64,000 bases of DNA from Sphingobium sp. TKS (lineage in GTDB: Bacteria; Pseudomonadota; Alphaproteobacteria; Sphingomonadales; Sphingomonadaceae), in contig NZ_CP005083.1 in the NCBI RefSeq assembly GCF_001563265.1, forward strand, positions 3,909,001-3,973,000, read 5' to 3'. The notes below the pieces were generated by a model. It was not told the DNA's origin. It saw only the letters and a list, made by a program, of their open reading frames with translations, and ran no database searches. Position 1 is the first letter of the stretch. Each line of letters starts with the position of its first letter. The position numbers were made by a program, and so were the translations under genes. Below, in pieces: positions 47,215 through 56,576 of this stretch.

Positions 47215-47505
47215 ATGCGGACGGCAGCACTGATCCTTCTTCCCCTGCTGGCCGCCTGTTCCGGCACCCAAGGCCCCGCCACGCCGCCGCCTGCCGCCGA
47301 AGGACCGTGCCGCAACGAAGGGCTGGACCGCTTCGTCGGCCAGACCGCCAGTGCCGATCTCGGCGCGCAATTGCTCAAGGCGTCGGGCGCCCGCACCCTG
47401 CGCTGGGGCGCGCCCGGCATGGCGATGACCATGGATTTCCGCGCCGACCGGCTGACCGTCAGCTATGACGATAAGATGGCGATCATCTCCGCCCGCTGCG
47501 GCTGA
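47215..47505 (+). CDS. Small lipoprotein of the I78 peptidase-inhibitor type
   Basis: A 96-residue lipoprotein: signal ending LAACSG (lipobox), then the I78-like fold with CRNEGLDRFVGQTASADLGA, the inhibitory-loop region RWGAPGMAMTMDFRADRLTV, and the terminal ISARCG. I78 inhibitors (such as the Aspergillus elastase inhibitor) block serine proteases. Operon-like spacing with rnd (12 bases). Confidence 0.75.
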   Translation: MRTAALILLPLLAACSGTQGPATPPPAAEGPCRNEGLDRFVGQTASADLGAQLLKASGARTLRWGAPGMAMTMDFRADRLTVSYDDKMAIISARCG

Positions 47506-47635
47506 ATCCCTCCCCTCAGAAAGCGGATGCGGATCGCGATGGAATAAACCGCTCGCGCCGGTCGTATTCCCCCCGGCACCGGTCGCGATCCCCCTGATCA
47601 TGGCCGGTCGCTCCCATGGGTGGTCCCCTAAGGGC

Positions 47636-47687
47636 GGCGTAGCGGTGGCGCCAAGAGGCAGGCCCCTCCCGGCACCATCGCTACGCC
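47636..47687. repeat. Imperfect inverted repeat
   Basis: GGCGTAGCGGTGG at 47636-47648 pairs with CACCATCGCTACGCC at 47673-47687, with one bulge. It lies in the gene-free stretch 47506-47736. Structure only; function unknown. Confidence 0.5.
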
Positions 47688-47736
47688 ATTCCGGTTTCGC
47701 CGCAATCTGTTAGGGTGCGCCATACAGGAGGCGCCG

Positions 47737-48126
47737 ATGGACAAGGATGCACCCTCCGCGCTGATCGATGCGCGGATCGCGGCACTGGACGATTGGCGCG
47801 GAGAGATGCTGGGGCATGTCCGCGCACTGATCAAGGAAGCCGATCCCGAAGTGGTCGAGCAATGGAAATGGCGCGGCGTCCCGGTCTGGTCGCATGACGG
47901 CATCCTCTGCACAGGCGAAAGCTACAAGACGGTGGTCAAGCTGACTTTCGCGAAGGGCGCATCACTGGAAGACCCGGCGGGCCTGTTCAACGCCAGCCTG
48001 GAAGGCAATGTGCGGCGCGCCATCGACATCGTTGAAGGCGAGAGGATCGACGCGGATGCGTTCAAGGCGCTGATCCGCGCCGCCGTGGCGCTCAATGTGG
48101 CCAAGCCGCGGAAGAAGAAGGATTGA
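47737..48126 (+). CDS. DUF1801 (YdhG/YjbR-like) protein
   Basis: A 129-residue protein with the DUF1801 pattern: KEADPEVVEQWKWRGVPVWS and GILCTGESYKTVVKLTFAKG, then a Lys-rich tail. The family has a YjbR-like alpha/beta fold and no settled function. It stands alone. Start ATG 47737 has GGAGG upstream. Confidence 0.82.
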   Translation: MDKDAPSALIDARIAALDDWRGEMLGHVRALIKEADPEVVEQWKWRGVPVWSHDGILCTGESYKTVVKLTFAKGASLEDPAGLFNASLEGNVRRAIDIVEGERIDADAFKALIRAAVALNVAKPRKKKD

Positions 48127-48139
48127 GATTGAGAACCAG

Positions 48140-48170
48140 CGTGCTCCTGCGAAGGCAGGAGCCCAGTTCC
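48140..48170 (+). repeat. Dispersed hairpin repeat, single arm
   Basis: CGTGCTCCTGCGAAGGCAGG at 48140-48159, identical to the arm at 44037. The second arm is absent here, so this copy is partial. Confidence 0.75.
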
Positions 48171-48255
48171 AACGTCTGATCTAGACTGTCGCGAGCCGCT
48201 CGTCTCGCTCCACTCAGGAACGAGGACATCCGATGGAAGCGCGGCCCACGCCCGA

Positions 48256-48954
48256 TCAACATTCCAGCCCGATCAACGTCCCGCTGCCGATCCGCCCGAC
48301 ATAGCGCTTGCCGTCGATTTCCAACCAGTCCGGCGTCACCTCCAGCCGGCGTCCTCTGATCGTGGTGCGCAGATGCTCCACCGCGATCCGGTTGCGCGCC
48401 ACGATCCGCAGCACCGCCAGCCCCTCGCCCCGCGCCGCCATCATGGTGTAGCGATCGCCGCGCAGCAGAAAGTGCCAGCTCCCGTCGGTCGGCATCCATT
48501 CATTGCCGTTCACGACCTGCACCGGCTCGCCATCGGGACCACCCATGCGCACGCTGATTCGCGTGGCGCCATTGCTCCGGCGCGGCGGGGCGAAGATCAG
48601 GATCGGTTCGCCCTCCAGCGTCAGCGGGATCGGCGTATCCCTCAACAACTGGGAGCCGCCCATGATCAGCGTCGGCAGCTCCGGCGAAAAGGGCAGCCGG
48701 TCACGCGCAAAATGGCGCTGCCGCACGACCGGATTGGCGTGGAAGCCCTGCACCTGCATCGGCGTCAACCGCCCTTCCTCGACCAGCCCATGGCAGGTCG
48801 GGCAGAGCAGCGTCACCCCATGACTCTCGGGCAAACGCAGATAACGGTAAATCGTCACGCCGCAGCGGACACAAGCAAAACCGCAAGTCTGACGGATTTC
48901 GTCCTGCTGCTGCGCAGTCAGACCTGGCAGCGACGGCATCACGCGAAAGCCCAT
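48256..48954 (-). CDS. HNH-like zinc protein, possibly inactive nuclease
   Basis: A 232-residue protein. The N-terminal part resembles an HNH/zinc-ribbon (CGFACVRCGV at about residue 25, LLCPTCHGLVEEG at about 50), but the catalytic His-His of HNH nucleases is not evident. Positions 75-232 form a beta-rich domain with no recognised family (QLLRDTPIPLTLEGEPILIF, WHFLLRGDRYTMMAARGEGL). Start at ATG 48954. Function not established. Confidence 0.6.
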   Translation of the reverse strand: MGFRVMPSLPGLTAQQQDEIRQTCGFACVRCGVTIYRYLRLPESHGVTLLCPTCHGLVEEGRLTPMQVQGFHANPVVRQRHFARDRLPFSPELPTLIMGGSQLLRDTPIPLTLEGEPILIFAPPRRSNGATRISVRMGGPDGEPVQVVNGNEWMPTDGSWHFLLRGDRYTMMAARGEGLAVLRIVARNRIAVEHLRTTIRGRRLEVTPDWLEIDGKRYVGRIGSGTLIGLEC

Positions 48955-49112
48955 GCAGACGACCCCTTGCAATCACCTGCCCGCGCCACTGCGGACCGGC
49001 GTTCCTTCGGCGTCCTTCCTGCTGGTCTTGGGGGCGTTTCGAACCGCCCCTCTCGCTATTACACTATCGTTGAAATAAATGCGGACAAGTCAAGAGGCGG
49101 TTCGGCATTCTC

Positions 49113-49499
49113 CTACCGCTGGGGCAGCAGGTCCAGGTTGCGCGATGCGGCAATCGCCCGGATGCGGTCCGGCCGCGGCATGGATTTGATAGCGATTTCC
49201 GCCATGTCGCCCGCGCTGAACAATTCCACATTGCCGACGTTGAAAATCCGCTGGCCCAGCGTCTGGGTGATGCGCACGCTGCGGATGCTGGACAGCGCGA
49301 TCTCCGTCCGCTGCTTGGCGAGCAGGCCGCGTTCGAACAACACTTCGCGGTCGGACAGTGCCAGACGCTCGCCCTTGTTCAGCACCCACCATATGCCGAT
49401 GGCGACTATGCCGACGACGGAAATCAGCAGCAGGGCGAACAGAAAGGGGTGTGCGCGGAACATCGCGGGATGCTCATCATACAGCCAAGTCTCGCTCAT
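49113..49499 (-). CDS. Bacterial PH-domain membrane protein
   Basis: A 128-residue protein with one hydrophobic segment (LFALLLISVVGIVAIGIWWV, about residues 19-38), followed by a bacterial PH (YdbS/bPH2-like) domain: LSDREVLFERGLLAKQRTEI and SIRSVRITQTLGQRIFNVGN. The exact role is unknown. It stands between the HNH-like gene and lepA. Confidence 0.8.
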   Translation of the reverse strand: MSETWLYDEHPAMFRAHPFLFALLLISVVGIVAIGIWWVLNKGERLALSDREVLFERGLLAKQRTEIALSSIRSVRITQTLGQRIFNVGNVELFSAGDMAEIAIKSMPRPDRIRAIAASRNLDLLPQR

Positions 49500-49582
49500 G
49501 CCGGTCCCCTGCCGCTAACCGTTTGCATTGACCATGGACGCTCCACCGCCGTCAAGGCCGCCCAAGCATGATACGCTTCGGA

Positions 49583-51388
49583 CTAGCTCTCGTCCCCCAT
49601 GCGCAGCGCCGCGATGAAGGCCTCCTGCGGGATCTGCACGCTGCCATATTCGCGCATCCGCTTCTTGCCCTCTTTCTGCTTCTCCAGCAGCTTCTTCTTG
49701 CGAGTGATATCGCCGCCATAGCATTTGGCGGTCACGTCCTTGCGCATCGCCGCGATAGTTTCGCGGGCGATCACCTTGCCGCCGATCGCCGCCTGAATCG
49801 GAATCTTGAACAGATGGCGGGGGATCAGGTCTTTCAGCCGCTCGCACATGCCGCGTCCGCGCGATTCGGCGGTGCCCCGGTGGACGATCATGGAGAGCGC
49901 GTCGACCGGCTCGTTATTGACGAGGATGCCCATCTTGACCAGATCGCCCTCTCGCGTGCCGATCTGGTGATAGTCGAAGCTGGCATAGCCACGCGAGATC
50001 GACTTCAGCCGGTCGTAAAAGTCGAACACCACCTCGTTGAGCGGCAGTTCATACGTCACCTGCGCCCGCCCGCCGACATAGGTCAGATTCTTCTGAATGC
50101 CGCGCCGGTCCTGGCAGAGCTTCAGGATGGAGCCGAGATATTCGTCGGGGCAGTAGATCACCGCCTCGATCCACGGCTCCTCGATAAAATCGATATGGTT
50201 GGCGTCGGGCATGTCGGCGGGGTTGTGCAGGTGCCGCGTCGTCCCGTCGTTCATATGAATCTCATAGACCACCGACGGCGCGGTGGTGATGAGGTCGAGA
50301 TCATATTCGCGCGTCAGCCGCTCCTGGATGATCTCCAGATGCAGCAGGCCCAGAAAACCGCAGCGGAAGCCGAAGCCCAACGCCGCCGACGTCTCCATCT
50401 CGAAGGAGAAGCTGGCGTCGTTCAGCCGCAGCTTCGAAATCGAATCGCGCAGCTTCTCGAAATCATTGGCGTCCACCGGAAACAGGCCGCAGAACACCAC
50501 CGGCTGCACTTCCTTGAAGCCCGGCAGCGGCACCTTCGCCGGATTCTTGACCGTGGTGATGGTGTCGCCCACGCGGGTCTGGCTGATATCCTTGATCTGC
50601 GCGGTGATGAAACCGATCTCGCCCGGCCCCAATTCGGCCAGTTGCTCGATCTTCGGCCGGAAACAGCCGACGCGGTCGATCAGATGCTCGGTCCCGCCGA
50701 TCATGAACTTGATGTTCTGGCCCTTCTTGATGACGCCGTTCATGACGCGCACCAGAATCACGACGCCCAGATAGGGGTCGTACCAGCTATCGACCAGCAT
50801 CGCCTCCAGCGGCGCCTCGCGGTCGCCCTTGGGCGCGGGAATCTTGGCGACCACCGCTTCCAATATGTCGTCGATGCCGATGCCCGACTTGGCGCTCGCC
50901 AACACCGCTTCCGACGCGTCGAGGCCGATCACTTCCTCGATCTCCGCCTTCACCTTTTCCGGTTCGGCGGCGGGCAGGTCGATCTTGTTGATGACGGGCA
51001 CGATCTCATGGTCATGCTCGATCGACTGATAGACATTGGCCAGCGTCTGCGCTTCCACGCCCTGCGCCGCGTCGACCACCAGCAGCGCGCCCTCGCAGGC
51101 GGCCAGCGAGCGGCTCACCTCATAGGCGAAGTCGACATGGCCCGGCGTGTCCATCAGGTTCAGCTCATAGGTCTCGCCATTTTTCGCGACATAGTCGAGA
51201 CGCACGGTCTGCGCCTTGATGGTGATGCCGCGCTCCTTCTCGATATCCATATTGTCGAGAACCTGGGCGCTCATCTCCCGGTCGGTGAGGCCTCCGGTGC
51301 GCTGGATCAGGCGGTCGGCCAGCGTCGACTTGCCATGGTCGATATGGGCGATGATCGAGAAATTACGGATGTGCGAGAGATCGGTCAT
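49583..51388 (-). CDS. lepA: Elongation factor 4 (LepA)
   Basis: LepA/EF4 is a translational GTPase that acts on stalled ribosomes. The 601-residue product has G1 [17 protein letters not shown], the switch region [12 protein letters not shown]3 [22 protein letters not shown], and the LepA-specific C-terminal domain ([19 protein letters not shown] near the end). Length is standard. Confidence 0.97.
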   Translation of the reverse strand: MTDLSHIRNFSIIAHIDHGKSTLADRLIQRTGGLTDREMSAQVLDNMDIEKERGITIKAQTVRLDYVAKNGETYELNLMDTPGHVDFAYEVSRSLAACEGALLVVDAAQGVEAQTLANVYQSIEHDHEIVPVINKIDLPAAEPEKVKAEIEEVIGLDASEAVLASAKSGIGIDDILEAVVAKIPAPKGDREAPLEAMLVDSWYDPYLGVVILVRVMNGVIKKGQNIKFMIGGTEHLIDRVGCFRPKIEQLAELGPGEIGFITAQIKDISQTRVGDTITTVKNPAKVPLPGFKEVQPVVFCGLFPVDANDFEKLRDSISKLRLNDASFSFEMETSAALGFGFRCGFLGLLHLEIIQERLTREYDLDLITTAPSVVYEIHMNDGTTRHLHNPADMPDANHIDFIEEPWIEAVIYCPDEYLGSILKLCQDRRGIQKNLTYVGGRAQVTYELPLNEVVFDFYDRLKSISRGYASFDYHQIGTREGDLVKMGILVNNEPVDALSMIVHRGTAESRGRGMCERLKDLIPRHLFKIPIQAAIGGKVIARETIAAMRKDVTAKCYGGDITRKKKLLEKQKEGKKRMREYGSVQIPQEAFIAALRMGDES

Positions 51389-51570
51389 GGCCCGCGCCGA
51401 TAGCAGCCATTTGCGGGCGTGTCAGCAGGCACTCGCATCGGTCGCCCTTTGAAGGCGATAGCGGTGATAACCATTCGCATTACTTGCGCGCCCACGCGGT
51501 TGTGCTAGAGCTTGGGTCAAATATCGGGGCGCCACAAAAGCAAAACGACTTCAGCAACTTTCAGGGGTGC

Positions 51571-52347
51571 ATGACAATGCGTGTATTCGCGAAATTCGTC
51601 GCTGCCGCAGCCGGCCTGGCTGTCGCGGCTTCTCCGGCGATGGCCGCCGACAAGGGCTCGTCCGCCCGGCAGCAGCAGGCCAAGAAAACCGCCGAAATTC
51701 CTCATTGCACCCGGCGCCTCGGCACGGTGGCGATCGTCGAGCCGGACAACCAGTGGTGGCGTGAGCTGAACCTGGGCAGCCCGGAGGCGATCCTCAAGGT
51801 GTTCATCCAGCAGTCGGGCTGCTTCGGCATCGTCAACCGTGGCCGCGCCATGGCCAGCCGCAACCTGGAGCGCGCCATGGCGGACTCCGGCGAATTGCAG
51901 GCGGGATCGAACCTGGGCAAGGGCCAGGTGAAGGCGGCGGATTATTATCTGCAGCCCGACATCGTTTCCTCGAACAAGAATTCGGGCGGCAATGCGCTGG
52001 GCGGCATGCTCGGCGGCTTCCTGGGCGGCCGGACCTTCGGCGCGCTCGCCGGCGGCATCTCGGTCAAGAAGAGCGAGGCCAATGTCACGCTCTCGATCGT
52101 CAACGCCCGCACGACCGAGGAAGAGGCGCTGACCGAGGGCTATGCCCGCAAATCGGACCTCAGCTTCGGCGGCGGTGGCGGCGCAGGCTGGTGGGGCGGT
52201 TTCGCGGCGGCTGGCGGCGGCGGCTATCAGAACACCGAAATCGGCCAGGTGATCGTGCTGGCCTATCTCGACGCCTATACCAAGTTGGTGACGCAACTCG
52301 GCGGCCTGCCCACCAACGCGGCAGCGGCGGCGCCCCGCGCGCAGTAA
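51571..52347 (+). CDS. CsgG/HfaB-like secreted protein
   Basis: A 258-residue secreted protein with signal peptide (AAAAGLAVAASPAMA) and a CsgG/HfaB-type fold: CTRRLGTVAIVEPDNQWWRE, KVFIQQSGCFGIVNRGRAMA, and a Gly-rich loop (SFGGGGGAGWWGGFAAAGGG). CsgG forms an outer-membrane pore and HfaB anchors the holdfast in Caulobacter; no partner genes are near. The mature N-terminus lacks a lipobox Cys, unlike CsgG. Confidence 0.78.
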   Translation: MTMRVFAKFVAAAAGLAVAASPAMAADKGSSARQQQAKKTAEIPHCTRRLGTVAIVEPDNQWWRELNLGSPEAILKVFIQQSGCFGIVNRGRAMASRNLERAMADSGELQAGSNLGKGQVKAADYYLQPDIVSSNKNSGGNALGGMLGGFLGGRTFGALAGGISVKKSEANVTLSIVNARTTEEEALTEGYARKSDLSFGGGGGAGWWGGFAAAGGGGYQNTEIGQVIVLAYLDAYTKLVTQLGGLPTNAAAAAPRAQ

Positions 52348-52369
52348 CGAGCGGGATTGCACGGAAAGG

Positions 52370-52401
52370 GCGCTGCCGGAGCTGCCGGCGGCGCTTTTTT
52401 T
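52370..52401 (+). terminator. Rho-independent terminator after the CsgG-like gene
   Basis: GCGCTGCCGG (52370-52379) pairs with 52385-52394 (one G-T pair) around a 5-base loop, followed by seven T (52395-52401). Confidence 0.85.
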
Positions 52402-52467
52402 GCGCTCGGCTTTCGCTTACGACTCCACAGCGGGCCCGCGTTGGGCCATTTCCGGACATTTTCGAAG

Positions 52468-52499
52468 TTCGTCATCCCCGCCTTCGCGGGAATGACGAA
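52468..52499. repeat. Palindromic intergenic hairpin
   Basis: TTCGTCATCCCCGC and GCGGGAATGACGAA are near-perfect arms around CTTC. The element is of a type widely repeated in alphaproteobacterial genomes (general knowledge). Possibly an end marker for the dsrE operon downstream. Confidence 0.65.
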
Positions 52500-52545
52500 A
52501 CAGGAAGCGTCCCCTATCCACCCAAATTCGGACGAGCCGACGGCT

Positions 52546-52911
52546 TCAAGCAAAAAGCAGGCGAGTCTCATCCCCCGTCTGCTGCAAAAACCCAACCGGC
52601 CCGCCAATCTCCACGCCCGCGGGCAAGCTCTCCACCGTCATCCCGCACAAGGCCAGCCCGCTCTGACAGGCGAGGATGACAACCCCCAAAGCCAAGGCTT
52701 CCTCAATCACCATCGCCAGCGAAGGCAGCCCCGCCGCCCGATGCGCCTCATCCTGCGGCGCCCCAATCGGCGTCCGCAGCAATCCCACCGCATCCAGTTG
52801 CAGGAAAAGCGCCGCCTTGCCGCCCAACGCAGCCTGCGCCGCCGCCATCACCAGCGACCCGCGCAGCCGCTCCGCATCCGCCGTCGCGACGACGATCCTC
52901 AGCTCGCGCAT
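52546..52911 (-). CDS. DsrE-family protein
   Basis: A 121-residue protein with a DsrE/peroxiredoxin-like Rossmann layout (MRELRIVVATADAERLRGSL, GGKAALFLQLDAVGLL, VVILACQSGLALCGM). The C of LACQSG corresponds to the sulfur-carrying Cys region of the family. It overlaps the ThiF/MoeB-like gene by 13 bases, which suggests a role in sulfur transfer. Confidence 0.7.
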   Translation of the reverse strand: MRELRIVVATADAERLRGSLVMAAAQAALGGKAALFLQLDAVGLLRTPIGAPQDEAHRAAGLPSLAMVIEEALALGVVILACQSGLALCGMTVESLPAGVEIGGPVGFLQQTGDETRLLFA

Positions 52912-53675
52912 AGTTCCACGGCGCAACCCGGACAGGCCGGATCCTTCGGCACCGCCACAGTTCGAAAGCGCATCGACAGCAGATCGGCCAACAGCAGCCG
53001 CCCCGCCATATCCTCGCCAAAGGGCACCAGCGCCCGGATCACTTCCAGCGCCGCCAGGCTGCCCATTACGCCGGTCAGCGCCCCGATCACGCCCGTCTCC
53101 GAGCAGTTCCGCTCCGGCGCATCCTCCGGGGATCCGACCAGGCAGCGATAGCAAGGCTTGCCCGCTTCCCACCCGCGATAGGTGGCGAGCTGCCCCTCGA
53201 ACGGCCCGACCGCCGCCGACACCAGCGGAACCCTCAACCTCTGCGTGCAATCCGCCACCGCCAGCCGCGTCGCGAAACTGTCGCAGCCGTCCAGCACCAC
53301 ATCCGCCTCGCGCAGCATCAGCGCGGCATTGTCCGCATCGATCCGCGCATTGATGGGGATCAGCTTCACATCGGGATTGAGCCGCGCCACCGCCGCCATC
53401 GCGCCCTCGGCCTTGGGCGCGCCGATATCCTCGGTCCCGAACAGCACCTGCCGCTGCAAATTGGAGAGGGCGACCGCATCGTCATCGATCACCCGGATCG
53501 TGCCGACACCCGCCGCCGCAAGATAGAGGATCGCCGGACTGCCTATGCCCCCGGCCCCGATCACCGCCACATCCGCCGACAGCAACCGAGCCTGTCCCGC
53601 CCCGCCGATCTCCTTCAGCACGATATGGCGGGCATAGCGTTCAAGCTGCTCGTCGGTGAGCGGGGATGGGGTCAT
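52899..53675 (-). CDS. ThiF/MoeB/HesA-family adenylyltransferase
   Basis: Activates a ThiS- or MoaD-like sulfur-carrier protein by adenylation. The 258-residue product has the nucleotide motif VIGAGGIGSPAILYLAAAGV, the catalytic Asp/Arg segment LSNLQRQVLF, VLDGCDSFATR, and zinc cysteine pairs CYRC and CPGC. It lacks a rhodanese domain. MoeB and ThiF cannot be separated by eye. Downstream is the overlapping DsrE-like gene; upstream, 2 bases apart, is dut. Confidence 0.87.
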   Translation of the reverse strand: MTPSPLTDEQLERYARHIVLKEIGGAGQARLLSADVAVIGAGGIGSPAILYLAAAGVGTIRVIDDDAVALSNLQRQVLFGTEDIGAPKAEGAMAAVARLNPDVKLIPINARIDADNAALMLREADVVLDGCDSFATRLAVADCTQRLRVPLVSAAVGPFEGQLATYRGWEAGKPCYRCLVGSPEDAPERNCSETGVIGALTGVMGSLAALEVIRALVPFGEDMAGRLLLADLLSMRFRTVAVPKDPACPGCAVELCAS

Positions 53676-53677
53676 GA

Positions 53678-54136
53678 TTATTTCACTCCCGTCGACCCGA
53701 AACCACCGGAACCCCTGACGGTCTCGTCCAGTTCCTCGACTTCGGCAAAGGTGGCGATCTGCACCGGCGCCGCCACCAGTTGCGCGATCCGGTCGCCCCG
53801 CGAGATCACAAAGGGTTCGCCGCCCAGGTTGATCAATATGACCTTCAATTCGCCGCGATAATCGGCGTCGATCGTACCCGGCGTATTGGGCAGGCTGATC
53901 CCATGCTTGAGCGCCAGGCCCGAGCGAGGCCGCACCTGCACTTCATAGCCTTCCGGAATCGCCATAGCGAAACCCGTCGCCACCGCATGACGCCCGCCGG
54001 GCACCAGGATGACGTCCTCCGCCGCCACCACATCCATCCCCGCCGCATGCGCCGTCGCATAGGCAGGCGCAGGCAGCCCCTCGCCATGGGGCAGGCGCTT
54101 CAGACGGATTTCAATCGGAGCGAGAGGAGAGGGCAT
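53678..54136 (-). CDS. dut: Deoxyuridine 5'-triphosphate nucleotidohydrolase
   Basis: Hydrolyses dUTP to dUMP, keeping uracil out of DNA. All trimeric dUTPase motifs are visible: [43 protein letters not shown] and [10 protein letters not shown]. 152 residues, standard. It overlaps the coaBC end by 26 bases. Confidence 0.97.
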   Translation of the reverse strand: MPSPLAPIEIRLKRLPHGEGLPAPAYATAHAAGMDVVAAEDVILVPGGRHAVATGFAMAIPEGYEVQVRPRSGLALKHGISLPNTPGTIDADYRGELKVILINLGGEPFVISRGDRIAQLVAAPVQIATFAEVEELDETVRGSGGFGSTGVK

Positions 54137-55355
54137 CAGCGACCTTTTCTATCAAACGAGTGGCAACAGCGTCCTTGGGCAGATTTTCCCAACTTTCGAC
54201 GCCGTCCTTGGAAATAATATGCACGCTGTTGGAATCGCCGCCCATCACGTCACCAGACACATCATTGGCAACGATCCAGTCAGCCCCCTTACGCGCCAGC
54301 TTGGCCTGCGCATGCTCAGCAACCTTCTGCGTCTCGGCGGCAAAGCCCACCAGCAAGGCCGGGCGCTTGGCATGCTTTCCCAGCGTGGCGAGAATGTCCG
54401 GATTCTCGACCAGGGAAAGCGGAGCAGGCTTGCCCGAGCCATCCTTTTTGAGCTTCTGATCCGCCGCATCCGCCGTGCGCCAGTCCGCCACCGCCGCCAC
54501 CATGATCGCCGCATCGACGGGCAGGGCGGCTTCCACCGCCGCCAGCATCTCCCGCGCCGTCTCGACATCGACGCGATCCACGCCGGAGGGTGTGGGCAAA
54601 TGCACCGGCCCCGCGACCAACGTCACCCGCGCCCCGGCCCGCGCCGCCGCCGCCGCAATGGCAAAGCCCTGCTTGCCCGAGGACCGATTGGCGATATAGC
54701 GCACCGGATCGATCGGCTCATGCGTCGGCCCGGCCGTCACCAGCACATGCCGCCCGGTCAGCGGCGCATCCGCCGTTTCAAAATCCGGTTGGCCCGCCAG
54801 AGGATCCGCGGCCAGCGGCAAGGCCAGCAACCGCGCCACCTCCGCCGCGATCGCCTCCGGCTCGGGGAGGCGCCCCTTGCCGAACTCGCCGCATGCCATT
54901 TCGCCGCTGTCCGGTTCCATGATGTGCACGCCATCGGTCTTGAGCTGAGCAACGTTCCGCCGGGTGGCTGCATGATGCCACATCCGCACATTCATCGCGG
55001 GCACGGCCAGCACCGGCTTGTCGGTCGCGAGCAGCAACGTCGTCGCCAGATTATCGGCAATACCTGCCGCCATCTTGGCAAGGATATTCGCCGTCGCGGG
55101 GGCCACCACCACCAGATCGGCCTGGCGGCTGAGCTGGATATGCCCGATCTCGCGCTCTTCCTTGAGGTCGAACATGTCGCCATAGACATGATCCTCGGTC
55201 AGCACGCCCAGCGAGAGCGGCGTCACGAACTGGGCCGCGCTCTCGGTCAGCACCGCGCGCACGGCCAAGCCCCGCTTGCGCAGCAGTCGCACCAGCTCCA
55301 GCGACTTGTAAGCCGCGATGCCGCCGGAAATGATAAGAAGGATGCGCTTGGTCAT
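54111..55355 (-). CDS. coaBC: Bifunctional phosphopantothenoylcysteine decarboxylase/synthetase
   Basis: CoaBC makes 4'-phosphopantetheine in coenzyme A synthesis. The 414-residue product has the CoaC flavin domain ([59 protein letters not shown]) and the CoaB domain ([20 protein letters not shown] then [25 protein letters not shown]). Start ATG 55355 leads straight into the flavin-binding segment. Confidence 0.95.
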   Translation of the reverse strand: MTKRILLIISGGIAAYKSLELVRLLRKRGLAVRAVLTESAAQFVTPLSLGVLTEDHVYGDMFDLKEEREIGHIQLSRQADLVVVAPATANILAKMAAGIADNLATTLLLATDKPVLAVPAMNVRMWHHAATRRNVAQLKTDGVHIMEPDSGEMACGEFGKGRLPEPEAIAAEVARLLALPLAADPLAGQPDFETADAPLTGRHVLVTAGPTHEPIDPVRYIANRSSGKQGFAIAAAAARAGARVTLVAGPVHLPTPSGVDRVDVETAREMLAAVEAALPVDAAIMVAAVADWRTADAADQKLKKDGSGKPAPLSLVENPDILATLGKHAKRPALLVGFAAETQKVAEHAQAKLARKGADWIVANDVSGDVMGGDSNSVHIISKDGVESWENLPKDAVATRLIEKVADALSSRSD

Positions 55356-55552
55356 GACAGGCCCATCATTTGGGCAAGCGGGACGCCCTTGTCCAGCCCG
55401 CACCTTGAGCTTGCCTGGTCATTCCCGCGAAAGCGAGAGTCCATCTCCGGACGTTTCCACATATTTCAACCTTCAGGAGGTCGATTTCCCAATGGGGAGG
55501 ACGATAAAGGGTGGAAGACGCAACCAGCTACCCGCTAGAGTATCCGTGATGG

Positions 55553-56494
55553 TCAAGCGAGTGATTTGCGCCAGATGCGATCTGCCTTGAGCAGGGCATT
55601 TGCGGTGACGATGAGCTTTCTCATGACGGCAGTGATGGCGAGTTTTGGTGGTTTTCCGCCGGCGATGAGTTGTCGATATTTTGCCTTGAGATTGGGGTTG
55701 AAGCGGGCAGCGACGAGGGCAGGCATATAGAGGGCTTTGCGGACGTTTGCGCGGCCGCCTCGAATGAAGCTCTTGCCTTTCCACTGGCCGGACTGTCTGG
55801 CGACAGGAGCGAGACCGGCGAGTGATGCGGCCTGTTTGTTATCAAGGCTGCCGAGTTCGGGCATGATGGCGATGAGTTGATTGGCGGTCAGCGTTCCGAG
55901 GCCATCGATGCTGGTGAGGATGTTATGGCGGCGGACCAGAGCCGGATCAGCAGCGATGATCTGGGCGATTTCAGCATCGAGTGCTTCGATATGGCGTGCG
56001 ATCTGGTCGAGGCGCTGCCTGCACTGGCGCTTCAGGAAAGGAATGGTGAGTTTCTGATCTCGGTTCTTGAGTGCAGTACGATCCCGAACTAGTCCGTCGC
56101 GGGCATTGATGAGTTCGGCCAGCAGCACCTGATTTGCACATGGCGCTGGCCTGATGGGAGGTTGCACGGTGGCTGCCATGCGGGCCAGCAGGGCGGCATC
56201 GATGCGGTCGGTCTTGGCGAGGGTGCCGGTGGCCTGAGCAAAGCGCCTGGCTCGTTCGGGATTGAGCCTGACGCAGGGTATGTGAGCGAGCGCCTGTTCT
56301 ATTGCACGATGGTAAGTTCCCGTTGCTTCATAGGCGATTTGCGCGACTGTCCATTGTTCGAGCCATGCGATCAGCGCCTTGTGGCCCTTGGTGGTATTGG
56401 GGAACTGCCGGGCAGCTGAGGCAGGGTGGGCATGGCAATCGAGTGTTGCTTTGGAGATGTCGATGCCAAGGGTTTGTGGTAGATCATTGCTCAT
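55553..56494 (-). CDS. IS110-family transposase (DEDD)
   Basis: A 313-residue transposase of the IS110 family, which cuts with a RuvC-like DEDD site and recombines through a bridge RNA. Seen: LGIDISKATLDCH (first Asp), AYEATGTYHRAIE (Glu), AKTDRIDAALLARM (Asp pair), and the C-terminal LTSIDGLGTLTANQLIAIMP and SLAGLAPVARQSGQWKG with the serine of this family. The gene is intact. The DNA upstream of its ATG, where IS110-group elements encode the bridge RNA, is interrupted by the IS256 element. Confidence 0.9.
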   Translation of the reverse strand: MSNDLPQTLGIDISKATLDCHAHPASAARQFPNTTKGHKALIAWLEQWTVAQIAYEATGTYHRAIEQALAHIPCVRLNPERARRFAQATGTLAKTDRIDAALLARMAATVQPPIRPAPCANQVLLAELINARDGLVRDRTALKNRDQKLTIPFLKRQCRQRLDQIARHIEALDAEIAQIIAADPALVRRHNILTSIDGLGTLTANQLIAIMPELGSLDNKQAASLAGLAPVARQSGQWKGKSFIRGGRANVRKALYMPALVAARFNPNLKAKYRQLIAGGKPPKLAITAVMRKLIVTANALLKADRIWRKSLA

Positions 56495-56567
56495 CTTTTC
56501 CGTGTCCCATGCTTGTCATCCGGGCCACAAAGCCCCGGTATCCGTTCGGGCCTGAAGGAAAAGAAAG

Positions 56568-56576
56568 GGGCGATCC
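56568..56576 (+). repeat. Target-site duplication, left copy
   Basis: GGGCGATCC, repeated exactly at 57899-57907 on the other side of the IS256 element. Nine bases fits the 8-9 base duplications of this family. Confidence 0.92.
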
